Below, piece by piece: positions 8,044 to 15,812 of a stretch of 32,939 bases of DNA; position 1 is the stretch's first letter; each line of letters starts with the position of its first letter. The notes under the pieces are model-generated. The model did no database searches. It was not told where the DNA came from and saw only the letters and a program-made list of their open reading frames with translations. Origin of the DNA: Candidatus Eisenbacteria bacterium. GTDB taxonomy: Bacteria; Eisenbacteria; RBG-16-71-46; SZUA-252. The stretch covers positions 87,870 to 120,808 of the forward strand of contig VBOW01000020.1 in the NCBI GenBank assembly GCA_005893275.1, given 5' to 3'. The position numbers and the translations under genes are program-made.

Positions 8044-9981
8044 ATGCACCTCTCCCTGATCGTCATCCACTATCACACCCGCGCGGCGCTCGGACGCCTG
8101 CTCCAATCGCTCCGCGAGGCGCCTCCCGAGCCGCTCCGCGAGGTTCTCATCGTGAACAACTCCGGAGAGCCGATCGAAGATCTGGTGGAGGGGGTGCCGG
8201 CGAGAATCCTCGTCCCCGGACGAAATCTCGGCTACGCGCGCGGCGTGAACGAGGGGATCCGGGCGGCCCGGGAGGAGGCCGTCCTGATCCTGAACCCGGA
8301 CATCCAGGTCCTGCCGGGCTCCATCGAAGCGCTGGTCCGGTGCGCCGGAGAGCACCCCCGGGCCGGAATCCTCGCCCCCAGGCTCCTGAACCCGGACGGA
8401 ACGCTTCAGCTTTCCGCCCGCCGATTCTACAATTGGAGGACCCTCCTCTTGAGACGGGCGCCGCTCGGGCCGTACGCGGCCCGGAGCCGCACGCTCCGGA
8501 ACCACCTCATGGCCGACTGGGACCACGCGGAAACCCGCGCCGTCGACTGGGTTCTGGGAGCGGCGATGCTCGCGCCAAAGCGCGCGGTGCGGGACGTGGG
8601 GCTGATGGATGAGCGTTACTTTCTTTACTTCGAAGACGTGGATTGGTGCCAGCGAATGTGGCGCCACGGGTACGAGGTTCTCTACTGTGCCGACGCCTCG
8701 ATGGTGCACGAGTACACCCGCGGGAGCGCCCAGCTCCGCGCGCGCTCGATCCGCGCGCACGCGGCCGGGCTGCTCCGCTTCGCCGAGAAGTGGAGCGCCG
8801 TCCTCTACGCCGTGAGCCAGAATCGCAAGCGCCTTCTCGCTCTGGCGACCCTGGCGACAGACGTCCTGTCGGCGGCTCTCGCCTTCCTCGGCGCCTACGC
8901 CATTCGGGCTTCGCTCGCGCCGGTCTTCGCCAAGCCGATCTACCCGCTGCCGAGCTACGGCGGGCTTCTCTTTTTCACGGTGGCCGTCACGTTGGCCGCG
9001 CTCACCGCCAACGGGCTCTACCGCCGGTCCACGTTCCTGGACGCGATCGAGCGCGCGTTCTCGATCGGGCAAGCGGTGATCCAAGCGGTTCTCTTCCTGA
9101 TGGCGGCGACCTTTCTGTTCCAAACCCCGCGGTACTCGCGCGTGCTGGTGCTTCTCCTGGCCCCGCTTCTCTACGGGGCCCTCCTCGCAACGAGGACTCT
9201 GGTCGGACGGCTGGGCGCCGGAGCGCGCCGGCAGGGCTTTGCCTTTCGCCGGGTGCTCGTCGTGGGGTCGGGGAGCGAAGCCGAGCGGGCCCGCGAGGCG
9301 CTGGAGGAAACGCGCGGCGAGGGATTCGAGCCGCTGAAGACCGCGGCGCCCGCCGAGCCCGGCGAGCCGCCGGAGGCCGCCGCCGCGAGGCTCAAGACGC
9401 TCGTCGAGAGCGAGCGGATCCAGATCGTCTGCGTGGTGCCGCAGCCGGACGAGGTGCCGTACCTGCTCGCCGCCGCGACGGCGTTGCGCGACTCGGGCGC
9501 GGCGGTCTACTGGGCGGGCTCGGTGGCCCAGCTCGCCGCCGAAGAGAGCCTCGGCTCGCTCGGACGGCTGCGCGCGGTGCTGCTCCATTCCCCGAGCCGG
9601 GGCCTCTCGCTCCGGGTGAGGAAACGCGCGAGCGATCTTTTGCTCTCGATTTTCGTCGCTCCGTTTCGCTGGGGTGCGCTGCGGGCGTATCTCGCCGGGC
9701 GCGGCGAGCGCTACGGTCCCGCCGAAGCCTGGGGGCGGGTCTGGTCGGGACGACTGAGCTGGGTCGGCCGGAGCGCCTACGAAGCGGACCGGTGGGCCGG
9801 CGTCCCCGGCTGGGCGAGGCTCGCGCTCGAGTCGGTCCGCCCCGGCGTCGTGACGCCGCCGGACGGGGCTTCCGGCGATCCCATGGCCAAGGTGGCGGCC
9901 GAGCTCGCCTACCTGTCGCGCTTCTCGCTCGCCGAGGACCTGCGTGTGTTTCTCCGGGCCACGAGGGGAACCATCCTTTGA
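8044..9981 (+). CDS. GT2 glycosyltransferase fused to a degenerate polyprenyl phosphoglycosyltransferase
   Basis: This 645-residue fusion has three parts. Residues 1 to about 258 are a rhamnosyltransferase-like GT2 domain with LIVIHYHTRAAL, GYARGVNEGIRAA, LILNPDIQVLPG (DXD position NPD) and YFLYFEDVDWCQRM. Residues about 262-400 hold hydrophobic segments like the N-terminal membrane bundle of WbaP/CpsE-type enzymes. Then comes a Rossmann-like domain beginning RVLVVGSGSEAERA (about 403, CoA_binding_3 type). The end (about 525-645) begins RKRASDLLLSIF like a bacterial sugar transferase and ends with RLSWVGRSAYE, RPGVV and SLAEDLRVFLRA. The middle of that domain, with the KFRSM-like segment and the LDELPQ Asp-Glu catalytic pair, is missing. 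Phosphoglycosyltransferase activity is therefore unlikely, while the GT2 part looks intact. The start is ATG, 13 bp after the previous stop. Confidence 0.82.
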   Translation: MHLSLIVIHYHTRAALGRLLQSLREAPPEPLREVLIVNNSGEPIEDLVEGVPARILVPGRNLGYARGVNEGIRAAREEAVLILNPDIQVLPGSIEALVRCAGEHPRAGILAPRLLNPDGTLQLSARRFYNWRTLLLRRAPLGPYAARSRTLRNHLMADWDHAETRAVDWVLGAAMLAPKRAVRDVGLMDERYFLYFEDVDWCQRMWRHGYEVLYCADASMVHEYTRGSAQLRARSIRAHAAGLLRFAEKWSAVLYAVSQNRKRLLALATLATDVLSAALAFLGAYAIRASLAPVFAKPIYPLPSYGGLLFFTVAVTLAALTANGLYRRSTFLDAIERAFSIGQAVIQAVLFLMAATFLFQTPRYSRVLVLLLAPLLYGALLATRTLVGRLGAGARRQGFAFRRVLVVGSGSEAERAREALEETRGEGFEPLKTAAPAEPGEPPEAAAARLKTLVESERIQIVCVVPQPDEVPYLLAAATALRDSGAAVYWAGSVAQLAAEESLGSLGRLRAVLLHSPSRGLSLRVRKRASDLLLSIFVAPFRWGALRAYLAGRGERYGPAEAWGRVWSGRLSWVGRSAYEADRWAGVPGWARLALESVRPGVVTPPDGASGDPMAKVAAELAYLSRFSLAEDLRVFLRATRGTIL

Positions 9982-12218
9982 GGTGGATCCTGTCTCTCCT
10001 TTCCGGACGGGCCCCGGGGATGGCGCTCGCGCTCGCGGCGATAGCCTCCTGCTGCCTCGGCGAAGCCGCGTCGGCCGCATCCAGGACATCGCTCTTCGTG
10101 AGGAATTACGTCAACTCGAACGAGATCCAGAGCCTGACGGCGTGGAAGGGGCTCCTCGCCATGGGGACCCTCGGGGGGATCGTGACGATCGATCCCGCGA
10201 CCGGCGCCGCGACGAAAATCCTCCGCTCGCCGGGAGGGCTCCCCTCGAACCGCGTTCTCTCGATCGAAGTTTCCCCTTCGGGCGCGCTGTGGGCCGGGAC
10301 CGCCGAGTCTGGTATCGCCCGGCTCCGGCCCGACGGGAGGTTTCGCCGCACGCTCAGCTCCTTCGACGGTCTCCCCGGCGACCGCGTCCAGACGATCTAT
10401 GTCCGCGGGGATACGGTATGGGTCGGCACGAGCGCGGGGGTGGCGCTCTTCACCGAGAACCCGTCGACCGGACAGATCGGACTGACGCGCGCCTACACCA
10501 ACGCGAGCACGTCGGGCGCGCTCGTCGGCGACGACGTGCGGGCATTCATCCAAGTCGGGGACACGCTCTGGTGCGCGACGATGTCGGGGCTCTCGAGCTT
10601 CGCCGGCGGCGCGTGGCTCGACCGCACGGCGACGCTTTCGTCCCCGGCGACGTCCTTCGCGTTGTACGCGGACACGCTCTGGGCCGGCACGTCGCTGGGC
10701 CCCTATCAATACGCCGGAGGCGTCTTCCGGGCGGCGAACAGCGGCCACGGGTTCCCGAGCCAAGTTCTGTACACGGCCGGAGGGAGCCTCTTCTCGGGGG
10801 CCACGACCCTCGGAGCCTACGAGTACGACCCGCAGACCGCCTCGTGGGGCTCCCTCAACACCGGGCTTCCAAGCCTGCGGGTGACCTCCTTTCGCGTAGG
10901 CCCCGATGGGAGGCTCTGGGTGGGCACCCTCGGCGGCACCGCGCGGCTCCTCCTGCCCACGACAGCCGCATGGGAGCCTCATCTCTCCGACGGGCCGCTC
11001 GTCAACGGAACGCAGCGCGCCGCGGTGGATCCGCGCGGAGTCTGGTTCTCGACCGGCAACGCCTTCCCGCCCGGCTCAGGACGCGGCGTCGTGCTCCATT
11101 TCGACGGGGCGTCGTGGAACGCGCTCACGAACGCCTCGACCGGCGGCGCGCTGCAGGAGGCCGACGTCTTCGCGATCTTCTACGATGGCTCCTCGAAGCT
11201 CTGGATTGGCCATTGCTGCTCGGACGGGAGCCCGCGTCCACGCGTGGATCGGTATGATCCGGGAACCGGGACCTGGGACCTGCCCGCGGTGCACAACATA
11301 TGGGCCATCGACCGGTCGCCCTCCGGTAGGGTCTACGCCGTGAGCGTGGAGCACGAGAACGGAGTCTACGAGCTCGACGCGGGGACAGGAGCCCTCCTCG
11401 ACTCCCTCACCCCTATGAACTCGGGTCTCACGAGCAATAACCTCCGGGGGGTGCGCTTCGACTCCGCGGGGAGGGCATGGTTCGGAACGGCCTTCAACGG
11501 CGTCGATATCTGGGACGGCCGAGGAACTCCGGATCACTCGGACGATGTCTGGACCCATGTGACCGTGCAGCCCAGCGACCAGGTGTCCTCGCTCGCCGTG
11601 CTCGATCCCCAGACAGCCTGGATCGGCACACAGGGAGGGGCGGGCCGGATCCACAACGGGGTCTTCACCCGCGTCCTGACCTTGGCCCCCTCGTTCGGCG
11701 GTCCCGGGCTTCCCAGCGTGCAGGTGAACGATCTCACCCTCGACTCCAAGGGGAGCGTGTGGATCGCGACGTCGGGAGGTCTGGCGCGGGCGGACGCGGC
11801 CGGGGCGGGCGCGATCGAGGTGTTCACGTCGCGGGACGGCTTGGTCGATGACGATATCCGCGCGCTCGCTTGGGATGACGCCCGAGGGGCGCTCTGGGTG
11901 GGAACGGCCCATGGGGTCTCCCGCGTCGTTCCCACGACGGGAGGAGAGCCGGGCCTCACCGATCAGAGTTACCTCTATCCGAACCCCTCGCGCGCGATCC
12001 TCGGAACCCTGAAGGTGGGCGGCATCCGAAACGCGATCGACGGAGAGATCCGCGACCTAGCGGGAAACGTGATCCACCGTTTCCGATGCGATCCCGCCGC
12101 GAACGAGATCTGGGATTTGAGGAAGCGGGACGGCGGCCTCGCCCCGCCCGGTGTCTATCTCGTCGTGCTTCGGGACAAGAGCCAATCGCGAATCCTGCGC
12201 GTCGCGGTGGTGCGGTGA
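9978..12218 (+). CDS. Exported reg_prop beta-propeller protein with C-terminal sorting-like domain (PorZ-like architecture)
   Basis: The 746-residue product starts with a signal peptide (hydrophobic residues about 15-27). A possible lipobox, I22-A23-S24-C25, or a signal peptidase I site near ASA33 could be used. About eleven two-component-regulator-propeller repeats follow, recognisable by GLPSNRV...SGALWAGT, GLPGDRV...DTVWVGT, GLPSLRV...GRLWVGT, GLTSNNL...GRAWFGT and GLVDDDI...GALWVGT. No kinase or other cytoplasmic domain is attached. The last 80 residues start YPNPSR (Y667) and end GVYLVVLRDKSQSRILRVAVVR, like FlgD-Ig or type IX secretion C-terminal domains. PorZ of Porphyromonas combines propellers with such a domain and acts in A-LPS attachment, so the glycan neighbourhood is suggestive. 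Many unrelated secreted propellers exist, so the role is uncertain. The TTG start (GAGGGG 9 bases upstream) overlaps the previous stop as TTGA; ATG at 10020 is an alternative. Confidence 0.8.
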   Translation: MRWILSLLSGRAPGMALALAAIASCCLGEAASAASRTSLFVRNYVNSNEIQSLTAWKGLLAMGTLGGIVTIDPATGAATKILRSPGGLPSNRVLSIEVSPSGALWAGTAESGIARLRPDGRFRRTLSSFDGLPGDRVQTIYVRGDTVWVGTSAGVALFTENPSTGQIGLTRAYTNASTSGALVGDDVRAFIQVGDTLWCATMSGLSSFAGGAWLDRTATLSSPATSFALYADTLWAGTSLGPYQYAGGVFRAANSGHGFPSQVLYTAGGSLFSGATTLGAYEYDPQTASWGSLNTGLPSLRVTSFRVGPDGRLWVGTLGGTARLLLPTTAAWEPHLSDGPLVNGTQRAAVDPRGVWFSTGNAFPPGSGRGVVLHFDGASWNALTNASTGGALQEADVFAIFYDGSSKLWIGHCCSDGSPRPRVDRYDPGTGTWDLPAVHNIWAIDRSPSGRVYAVSVEHENGVYELDAGTGALLDSLTPMNSGLTSNNLRGVRFDSAGRAWFGTAFNGVDIWDGRGTPDHSDDVWTHVTVQPSDQVSSLAVLDPQTAWIGTQGGAGRIHNGVFTRVLTLAPSFGGPGLPSVQVNDLTLDSKGSVWIATSGGLARADAAGAGAIEVFTSRDGLVDDDIRALAWDDARGALWVGTAHGVSRVVPTTGGEPGLTDQSYLYPNPSRAILGTLKVGGIRNAIDGEIRDLAGNVIHRFRCDPAANEIWDLRKRDGGLAPPGVYLVVLRDKSQSRILRVAVVR

Positions 12219-13189
12219 AGCTCAAATCGCGGGTCGCCTGTCTGTCCCCGCCCGACCGCGCGGCGTGGGACGGCCTCGTCGCGAGCGCTCCCGAGGCGAC
12301 GGTGTTCCATACCTCGGCGTGGGCGGAGCTCTGGGTGGCGGAGTGGCGCGGATCGCGGTGGGTCGCCCTCGTCCTCGAGGACGAGAAAGGATACGCCGGC
12401 GGGGTTCCCGCCATCGTCCGGAACCGGGGCATCGGCCGGGCCGTTTTCTCGATGCCTTTCGGCACCTACGGCGGGCCGCTCGTGCGCGCGGACCATCCCG
12501 ACCCTGCGTCCGTGCGGCGCGAGCTGCTCGGGTCCTTCGCGCAGCTCGCCGGAGGGAGTTGGACGCTGCGCTCGGAGCTGACCTGGTATCGGGGGAACCG
12601 GGCCGAGATCCCGGCGCGGCTTCCGGCCGTCGAGCGAATCACGCACGTGCTTAAGCTGGAGCGCGATTTCGAGGCTTTGGCCCAAGGGTTCGCGCCGCCC
12701 ACCCGCCGCCTCGTCAGGCAAGCCGCCGAGAGCGGCCTCACGATCCGCTCCGCGGCCGACGAATCGGACGTGCGCGCGTACTACGATATGGCGGTGGAAA
12801 CCGTTCGTCGCCGCGGCGGCGAAGCGAAGCCCTACTCCCTCTACGAGCGGATCTATCGTTCCTTCGGGCCCGAAGGGCTCGCCCGGTATCACCTGGTCCA
12901 CCACGGCGAGACGCCGGTCGCCGGGAGCCTTCACCTGTTCCACCAGGGGGTCGCCATGAACTGGCTCACCGTCTCCTCCGAGGCGAGCTGGCCCCTGCGT
13001 CCCAACAACTTCCTTATCGCTGGAATCTTGGTGACCCTGTGCGACGCCGGATACCTCGAGTACGACTTGGGCGGCTCTCCCTCCGACGCCGCCGGCCTGA
13101 TCCGCTTCAAGGAGGGCTGGGGCGCGACACCGCGGCCGCTCGTCGTGGCCGGGCGGCGGAGCTCGGCGCACCGGAAGCTCCGGGGGTAG
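12215..13189 (+). CDS. FemAB/GNAT-like acyl or aminoacyl transferase
   Basis: The 324-residue protein has the layout of the FemAB-like or BioF2-like GNAT group that accompanies exopolysaccharide loci. It starts with a region resembling ATVFHTSAWAELW (target side), then GGVPAIVRNRGIGRAVFSMPFGTYGGPL. The second GNAT half contains residues near RRLVRQAAESGLTIR, YYDMAVETVRRRG, AGSLHLFHQGVAMNWL, RPNNFLIAGIL and YLEYDLGGSPSDAAGLIRFKEGWG. The GGS..GL..FK..WG ending is a signature of this family. Known relatives move amino acids (Fem proteins) or acyl groups to cell-envelope molecules. The substrate here is unknown, and no exosortase gene is visible in the window to link it to a PEP-CTERM system. The GTG start overlaps the previous stop as GTGA, so it is translated after the propeller protein. 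Confidence 0.8.
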   Translation: MKLKSRVACLSPPDRAAWDGLVASAPEATVFHTSAWAELWVAEWRGSRWVALVLEDEKGYAGGVPAIVRNRGIGRAVFSMPFGTYGGPLVRADHPDPASVRRELLGSFAQLAGGSWTLRSELTWYRGNRAEIPARLPAVERITHVLKLERDFEALAQGFAPPTRRLVRQAAESGLTIRSAADESDVRAYYDMAVETVRRRGGEAKPYSLYERIYRSFGPEGLARYHLVHHGETPVAGSLHLFHQGVAMNWLTVSSEASWPLRPNNFLIAGILVTLCDAGYLEYDLGGSPSDAAGLIRFKEGWGATPRPLVVAGRRSSAHRKLRG

Positions 13190-13196
13190 CGCGGCC

Positions 13197-14279
13197 GTGC
13201 GCATCCTCCTTCTCGCGCATGGGCCTTCGGTCCACACCCGCCGCTGGGCCTCGGCGCTTCGGGAGCGCGGGCACGACATGCTCCTCCTGACCGCCCACGA
13301 ATGCGCCGACCCGGGGATCCCCGCGCGGGTGGTCGGCAGCCCCTGGCCCGTGAAGGCTCTCCGCTACTGGAGCGCTCTCGGCGCGGTGCGGCGGGAGATG
13401 CGGGCCTTTCGGCCCGACGTGACCGTGGCGCATTTTCTGCCGAACTACGGGTTCCTCGCGGCGCTCGCGCAAGCCCACCCGTGGCTGCTCGTCTGCTGGG
13501 GCTCCGATCTCCTCACGAACGCGCGCCTCTCGCCGCTCCACCGGGCGCGCGCCCGCTACGTTCTGCGCCGCGCGGGGCTCATCCACGTGGACGCGGCGGT
13601 GCTCGCCGAGGCCGCCGTCGCGCTGGGCGCGCCTCCGGCGCGGGTTTGGACGAGACCCTGGGGTGTGGACGCCGGCGCGTTCGGGCCCGCGGGCGAATTC
13701 CGCGCCGCGCGGAACGGGGCCCGGACCATCCGCCTTCTTTGGACCCGCCAGCTCGAGCCGGTTTACGACCCGGAGACCTTCGTTCGCGCGCTCGGCATCC
13801 TCAAGCGGCGCGGCCTCCCGTTCCACGCGACCATGGCGGGGGAGGGGTCGCTCCGCGCGTCGGTCGAGGCGCGGATTCGGGCCGAGGATGTCGCGCGCCA
13901 TGTCGTGCTCGAAGGATTCGTCGGTCCGGACCGGCTCCGGGCGCTCCACCGCGAAGGAGACTTCTACGTCTCGCTCGCGCGCTCCGACTCGACCTCCCAG
14001 TCCCTCCTCGAGGCCATGGCCGCGGGCTTGCTCCCGATCGTGAGCGACATCGCGGGAAATCGCGAGTGGGTGACGCACCGCCGCGTGGGCTACCTGGTTC
14101 CGGTGGGCGATCCCGAGGCCCTCGCGTGCGCGATCGCCGAGGCGTCGCGGGACCCGGAGGCGGTTACCTATCGCGCCCGCGCCCGTGCTGCGGTGAGCGC
14201 GCGCGCGCGCTTTGCGGATACGCTCGAGCAGCTCGAGGCAAAGCTCGCGGCGCTCGCTCGATCGGGGAGCGCGCGCTGA
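13197..14279 (+). CDS. Glycosyltransferase, GT4 family
   Basis: This protein has 360 residues. It begins VRILLLAHGPSVHTRRWASALRERGHD, the normal GT4 acceptor-domain start with an HT(R/K)RW signature. VDVTVAHF-like and LLVCWGSDLL segments follow. The donor domain starts at IRLLWTRQLEPVYDP and carries MAGEGSLRASVEARI, VLEGFVGPDRLRALH, and SDSTSQSLLEAMAAGLLPIVSDIAGNREWV, which contains the sugar-nucleotide binding loop. The start is GTG, 7 bp after the previous gene, with GGGGG about 10 bases upstream. The final codons overlap the following GT4 gene as CTGA. It probably adds one hexose to a surface glycan; donor and acceptor are unknown. Confidence 0.87.
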   Translation: MRILLLAHGPSVHTRRWASALRERGHDMLLLTAHECADPGIPARVVGSPWPVKALRYWSALGAVRREMRAFRPDVTVAHFLPNYGFLAALAQAHPWLLVCWGSDLLTNARLSPLHRARARYVLRRAGLIHVDAAVLAEAAVALGAPPARVWTRPWGVDAGAFGPAGEFRAARNGARTIRLLWTRQLEPVYDPETFVRALGILKRRGLPFHATMAGEGSLRASVEARIRAEDVARHVVLEGFVGPDRLRALHREGDFYVSLARSDSTSQSLLEAMAAGLLPIVSDIAGNREWVTHRRVGYLVPVGDPEALACAIAEASRDPEAVTYRARARAAVSARARFADTLEQLEAKLAALARSGSAR

Positions 14280-15619
14280 GACGGGTCCTTCTTCTCGCCT
14301 ATTTCTTTCCACCGCTGGGAGGCGGGGGGTGCCAGCGCACGCTCAAGCTGGTGCGCTACCTGGAGCCTCTCGGATGGTGCTCTTCGGTCGTCACCACCCG
14401 GAATCGCGACTACTGGATCCTCGACCCGAGCCTCCTCCCCGAGATCCCCGCGGGCGCGGAGGTGATCCGGGTCGGAGGGCTCACGGCCCTGGGCGTCCTC
14501 CGACTCTTGACGCACGCGGGCGTCCCCGTCCATGAGCCGCAAGGCTCCCGTCGCCCCGCCTCGTTCCGGGCGCTACGCGCGCTCCAGCGCTGGGTCTTCC
14601 TCCCGGACGGATATCGCGGGTGGGCGGACGCCGCCCGCCGCGCCGCGGACGCGCGCATCCGAGCCGGCGGCATCGACGCGCTCTGGACGACATCCTCTCC
14701 CGAGAGCGCGCACGTGGCGGGGCTCTCGCTCAAGCGGACGCACGGCGTGCCCTGGGTGGCGGACTTTCGCGATCCCTGGGTGGGGCGCGTTACCTATCGG
14801 CCTCCGACGCCCTGGCACGACGCGAGGAATCGCGCCCTGGAGCGCCGCGTGGTTCGGGAAGCGGACCGGGTCACGCTCGTGAGCGAAGCGATGGTGGCGC
14901 TCTATCGGGAGCGATACCGCGAGGTCGACCCTTCGCGTTTCATTTTTTTGCCCAATGGGTTCGATTCCGATGATTGGCGTCGCGCGGCGCGCGCGGCGCA
15001 GGAGGAGGACCGGATCGCCGGCGGCTTGCGGGAGCCTCGACGATTCGTGCTTCTCCACGCCGGGCAGCTCGCCCACCGCCCGACGGTGCGAACCCTCCTC
15101 GGCGCGGCGCGGCGCGTGCTCGAGCGCGATCCCGGCGCCCGCGATGATCTGCGGATCCGGTTCATCGGCGGGAACGAAGAGCTGAGCGCACGCGATCGGA
15201 AGCGATACGGCTTGGGCGAGGTGCTCGAGCTTCACCCCTCGCAGCCGCACGTGGAGGCGCTCGTATCGATGCGGCGCGCGGGTGCGCTCCTGCTGCTGGG
15301 GCATGGCGGGGCAGCGGACTCGCTCCTCTACACGGGGAAGATCTACGAGTACCTGAGCAGCGGTCGTCCCGTGCTCGGGATCCTCGATGCAGGCCCCGGT
15401 GCGGCTCTGATCCGCGGCTCGAACGCCGGGGCCGTGATCCCGCCCGGGGACGAGGAGGGGGCGGCGAGGACGATCCTCGAGTGGCTTCGCGATTGGCGCG
15501 GCGGGGCCGACCTCTCCACCCACCTCCAGGAGGAATCCCTTTCCGTATGGGAGCGGCGGAACATGGTGTCAGACGCCGCGGAGATTCTCTCCGAAATTCT
15601 ACCCATCCGCCCCCACTAA
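14276..15619 (+). CDS. Glycosyltransferase, GT4-like, probable CTG start
   Basis: The 447-residue protein begins RRVLLLAYFFPPLGGGGCQRT, the usual opening of a GT4 subgroup with a PPxGGGG(V/C)QR loop. Later motifs are WTTSSPESAHVAGLSLK, WVADFRDPWVG, LVSEAMVALYRERY, FLPNGFDSDDW, a donor domain at FVLLHAGQLAHRPT, and YTGKIYEYLSSGRPVLGI in place of EX7E. No ATG, GTG or TTG lies near the start of this homology. The CTG at 14276 overlaps the previous stop as CTGA and has GGGGAG six bases upstream, as at other junctions in this operon, so I choose it. An in-frame GTG at the VRYLEPLGW position would delete the glycine-rich loop. The frame is open far upstream only as a shadow of the preceding gene. 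This is the last gene before the dcw promoter. Confidence 0.82.
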   Translation: MRRVLLLAYFFPPLGGGGCQRTLKLVRYLEPLGWCSSVVTTRNRDYWILDPSLLPEIPAGAEVIRVGGLTALGVLRLLTHAGVPVHEPQGSRRPASFRALRALQRWVFLPDGYRGWADAARRAADARIRAGGIDALWTTSSPESAHVAGLSLKRTHGVPWVADFRDPWVGRVTYRPPTPWHDARNRALERRVVREADRVTLVSEAMVALYRERYREVDPSRFIFLPNGFDSDDWRRAARAAQEEDRIAGGLREPRRFVLLHAGQLAHRPTVRTLLGAARRVLERDPGARDDLRIRFIGGNEELSARDRKRYGLGEVLELHPSQPHVEALVSMRRAGALLLLGHGGAADSLLYTGKIYEYLSSGRPVLGILDAGPGAALIRGSNAGAVIPPGDEEGAARTILEWLRDWRGGADLSTHLQEESLSVWERRNMVSDAAEILSEILPIRPH

Positions 15620-15656
15620 GCCTTTCTCGACCCACCCGGCCCTACTCGCCCAACTC

Positions 15657-15683
15657 TATATTTTTCAACGAAATAAAAATTTT
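15657..15683. other. AT-rich patch upstream of the dcw promoter
   Basis: Almost all bases from 15657 to 15683 are A or T in a window that is otherwise very GC-rich. The patch lies about 57 to 83 bases before the predicted transcription start. It could act as a distal UP element or bend DNA. The weak inverted pairing of its T and A runs has no GC stem, so it does not look like an intrinsic terminator. The rest of 15620-15703 holds nothing recognisable. Confidence 0.4.
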
Positions 15684-15703
15684 GCCCTGTCCATGAAATC
15701 GGC

Positions 15704-15733
15704 TTGACACCTTTTTCCTACAGGCTGTAGGAT
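15704..15733 (+). promoter_or_regulatory. Main dcw promoter (Pmra)
   Basis: A perfect TTGACA box (15704-15709) is followed after 18 bp by TAGGAT (15728-15733), matching four of six -10 bases. Transcription would start near 15740, giving a leader of about 73 bases before mraZ. It is the only clear promoter ahead of the fifteen dcw genes, which follow with gaps of 27 bp or less. The palindrome and repeats around it suggest tight control. Confidence 0.72.
15716..15732. promoter_or_regulatory. 17-bp perfect palindrome overlapping the -10 element
   Basis: TCCTACAGGCTGTAGGA is a perfect 8-1-8 inverted repeat. It covers the 3' half of the promoter spacer and five of six bases of the -10 hexamer. 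A dimeric repressor bound here would block RNA polymerase. The binding protein is unknown. It does not match the LexA box or the MraZ repeat, which lies separately downstream. Confidence 0.5.
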
Positions 15734-15740
15734 GCCGCCG

Positions 15741-15765
15741 TGGTGATTTGTGGGGAATAGTGGGA
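15741..15765 (+). promoter_or_regulatory. MraZ-box operator: three TGG(G/T)N repeats
   Basis: TGGTG (15741), TGGGG (15751) and TGGGA (15761) occur at exact 10-bp intervals with 5-bp spacers. This is the pattern known for E. coli MraZ, which binds TGGGN direct repeats with 5-nt spacers in the mra promoter region and represses its own operon. The first repeat is imperfect. The array lies just downstream of the predicted transcription start, about 50 bp before mraZ. Confidence 0.75.
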
Positions 15766-15812
15766 ATCCGAACTGCCACGGGGGCCAGCCCGATGGCGGA
15801 TAGGGACGGTGG

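Noticed and set aside
1820-8270. Repeated segment shared by the two GT2 genes (GVNEGIRAA at both)
   Set aside because: The similarity covers a short conserved family motif only and is not an extended DNA repeat.
13301-14275. Long upstream extension of the last GT4 gene starting at an ATG
   Set aside because: It lies fully inside the preceding GT4 gene in a shifted frame and has shadow composition, so a CTG start at 14276 is more likely.
471-15619. Recent horizontal transfer of the glycan locus
   Set aside because: GC-rich codon use looks the same as in the dcw genes, and no transposase, integrase, tRNA or repeat borders are visible.
15655-15683. Possible intrinsic terminator after the glycan operon
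   Set aside because: ATTTTT and AAAAAT can pair, but the stem has only A-T pairs and a long loop; there is no GC stem.
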